Notes under the pieces: model-generated
What the model saw: the letters and a program-made list of their open reading frames with translations, nothing else
The model's database searches: none
What the model was told of the DNA's origin: nothing
Shown here: positions 7,818 to 9,601 of the stretch, piece by piece
How positions within the stretch are numbered: the stretch's first letter is position 1
Layout: every line of letters starts with the position of its first letter
DNA from: an uncultured Ureaplasma sp.
GTDB lineage: Bacteria > Bacillota_I > Bacilli_A > Mycoplasmatales > Mycoplasmoidaceae
Reading direction: 5' to 3'
NCBI GenBank assembly: GCA_902782585.1
Contig: CACZNK010000038.1
Span: forward strand, 1-9,601
Length of the DNA: 9,601 nucleotides
Translations under genes and position numbers: made by a program

Positions 7818-8296
7818 CTTTTTATTTTTGTAAGTGTAGCATCACGTTTAGCTTTATCAATATAACATAGTCTGTATAATCATTTAATTTCTTTAATACT
7901 ATATTTAGTTAGATTTTTTTCCATATACTTCAATTTGTTTTTAGCATATTCATTTGTTTTAAAATATATTAACCTTGATTTATTAAAAATTGCTGCTAAA
8001 TAAAAACCAAATACAACTAGCAAAATAGTACCTACAATAAATAATACTGAACCAAGAATATACAATGTTTTATTAGTTGGTCATATATATTGTTCCACTA
8101 TGTTTGTATCAAATTTTAAACCACCTATAGTTCAACTAATCGCAGCACCAATAAAAAATATAAAGATGATAAAATAAATTCCAATATTTGCTCATCTTCA
8201 TTGCATTCTTGTTTTTTTAGAATAATGAATTCATTTATATTTAATAGCAAGCTTTTTTAATAAACTTCGTTTATTATTTCTTTTTTTATTTTTCAT
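7814..8296 (-). CDS. Hypothetical small two-helix membrane protein
   Basis: A 160-residue protein that I do not recognise. Seen: a strongly basic N-terminus (about 13 Lys/Arg in the first 30 residues), a first hydrophobic helix at about 37-58, a short loop of about 20 residues, a second helix at about 78-104, and a polar Lys-rich C-terminal tail of about 55 residues. By the positive-inside rule both ends face the cytoplasm and the loop is outside. Six TGA codons encode Trp, four of them clustered before and within the first helix, so a standard-code reading would miss most of the gene. The ATG is 1 nt after the proS stop and has no Shine-Dalgarno, so it is likely expressed as the tail of the proS transcript. 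Its stop overlaps that of pflA on the other strand. I see no catalytic motif or signal peptidase site. Confidence 0.8.
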
Positions 8297-8297
8297 A

Positions 8298-9601
8298 TTA
8301 ATATGCTCGAGCAAAATAAACAATATACTTTGCTTTTTTGTTTGTAAAGAAACATTTTAATTTTGTATTAGATGGAAGTTCTTTTTTAATACATCTTGGG
8401 GTTACTCCAAACATTTGCTTGATTTTTTTTTCATCAGCAATCTCACCAGCTCATGGGGCTATAACCATTTTCTTTTCATTGATCGCTTTTTTGAAATCAC
8501 TAAAATTATTAACTTCAATAATTCTTGAATCCAAATTTTTCTTTGCTAAATTATAAAGATTCTTTTTAAATTCAGGAATAAGTTTTTCTATTTTATCAAC
8601 AATTTTATCAATAGAACACTGTTCTTTTAATAAAGTGTCTCTTCTTAAAATTGTTACTTGATTTTGTTTTAAATCATTTGGACCAATAATGATACTAAAA
8701 GGAACACCAGTTGTTTCAGATCAAACTGCTTTATAGCCTAATCCTTTATCTGACATATCAATCTTTACTCGGTATTTATTCAACTTCTTAGCAATTGTAT
8801 TAGCAACTTGAATGATTTTTGGTTTTTTATTAGCAAAAATACCTAAAATTGCAATTTGAATTGGAGCTATAGCAAATGGTAATCTTAATCCATGATCATC
8901 AGAATGTGACATAATAATAGCACCAATTAATCTTGTACTTGCACCAGTTGATGTTTGATAAACATATTCAGTCTTATTGTTTTTGTTAGTAAATGAAATA
9001 TCATAAGTTTTAGCAAAATTTTGACCTAAATAATGAGATGTACCACATTGAAGTGCTTGACCATTTTGCATTAATGCCTCTAAAGTATATGTATTTTCTG
9101 CACCGGCAAATCTTTCACCAATGGTTTTTTCACCTTGGATACATGGTATTAATAATTCTTTTGTTATAAAATCATAATATTCATCGGCCATATTTTTAGC
9201 TTGATTAATTGCTTCAGTTTTTGATGAATGAATTGTATGCAATTCATGCCAAAAAAATTCAGTTGTTCTTAAAAATGGTTTTGTATTCTTTTCAGCACGG
9301 AAAACATTACATCATTGATTTACTTTGACTGGTAAATCATTGTATGAAGTAACTATTTTTTTAAAATAATCGCAAAATAATACTTCACTGGTTGGTCGAA
9401 CCACATATGGTTCAGTTAAATTTTCATTACCTTTTTTAGTAACCAAAAAAACTTCAGGTGCAAAACCTTCCACATGTTGTTTTTCTTTCATAAATTCAGA
9501 ATATTTTATGAAAGTAGGTAGTGCAACATTAACTATACCATATTTTTTAAATCTTTTATCTAACTCTTGTTGAATAATTGATCAAATAGCTCAACCATTA
9601 G
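8298..9601 (-). CDS. proS: Prolyl-tRNA synthetase, eukaryote/archaea-like type, 5'-truncated by window edge
   Basis: ProRS charges tRNA-Pro with proline. The visible 433 residues begin in the class II core with NGWAIWSI and continue to the end of the protein; perhaps 40-60 N-terminal residues lie beyond 9601. Seen: the RPTSE proline-binding motif (9384-9398), class II motif 2 with FRAEKNTKPFLRTTEFFWHE, GTSHYLGQNFAKTYDISF, motif 3-like SHSDDHGLRLPFAIAP, the anticodon-binding domain, and a C-terminal domain ending YFARAY with the family's terminal Tyr. There is no bacterial-type editing insertion between motifs 2 and 3. These traits mark the short eukaryote/archaea-like ProRS found in mollicutes and some other bacteria. 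The C-terminal zinc site is reduced: Cys is seen in PRC and KCF, but the second Cys of the usual CxxC is Thr. Five of its six visible Trp codons are TGA; the one TGG lies in FFWHE (9249-9251). Confidence 0.95.

Noticed and set aside
7809..7829. Short inverted repeat AAGTT/AACTT next to a T-rich run as a terminator between pflA and the convergent gene
   Set aside because: The stem is only 5 A/T-rich pairs with a 2-nt loop, too weak and too tight to call.
8304..8313. Perfect 10-bp palindrome TGCTCGAGCA
   Set aside because: It encodes the conserved Ala-Arg-Ala region at the end of proS; the symmetry follows from codon choice and there is no T-run to make it a terminator.
8338..8556. Plus-strand open frame of 72 codons with a hydrophobic look
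   Set aside because: Antisense to the C-terminal domain of proS; hydrophobicity is a by-product of Lys/Glu-rich sense codons.

Overview
The window comes from a mollicute, most likely a Mycoplasma or Ureaplasma relative. The DNA is very AT-rich. Every long gene is open only if TGA is read as tryptophan (genetic code 4): I count about 30 Trp codons, and only one is TGG. Junctions are very tight and most start codons lack a Shine-Dalgarno sequence. YebC begins with the short MPRKHL N-terminus I associate with mycoplasmas, and the prolyl-tRNA synthetase is the eukaryote/archaea-like type. I do not assign a species.

Layout. Positions 1-6732 form one leftward transcription block, in transcription order: tRNA-Leu(CAA), yebC, dnaX, two ABC exporter half-transporters and rbgA (cut by the left edge). 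The junctions are 13 nt (tRNA to yebC), 1 nt, 9 nt, an 8-bp overlap, and a stop codon directly abutting a start. A 78-bp AT-rich divergent spacer (6733-6810) separates this block from a two-gene rightward unit. That unit holds a small free-standing glycyl-radical domain protein (GrcA/YfiD-like, 86 aa) and a pyruvate formate-lyase activating enzyme (pflA). It meets, tail to tail with a 4-bp overlap, a second leftward unit: proS (cut by the right edge) followed after 1 nt by a gene for a small two-helix membrane protein.

How the genes fit together. The leftward block mixes housekeeping functions (tRNA, a YebC-type translation factor, the clamp-loader subunit DnaX, a ribosome-assembly GTPase) with an exporter. 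The exporter pair is a heterodimer with one consensus and one degenerate ATP site, visible from complementary motif losses in the two subunits. The most distinctive part is the rightward unit: a radical-SAM activase next to only the radical-bearing C-terminal piece of pyruvate formate-lyase, with no catalytic pflB body in the window. This suggests oxygen-sensitive pyruvate fermentation with a spare-part or split-enzyme arrangement, which is unusual for the mycoplasmas I know of. There is no gene-free stretch over 300 bases, and I see no mobile element, CRISPR array or rRNA.
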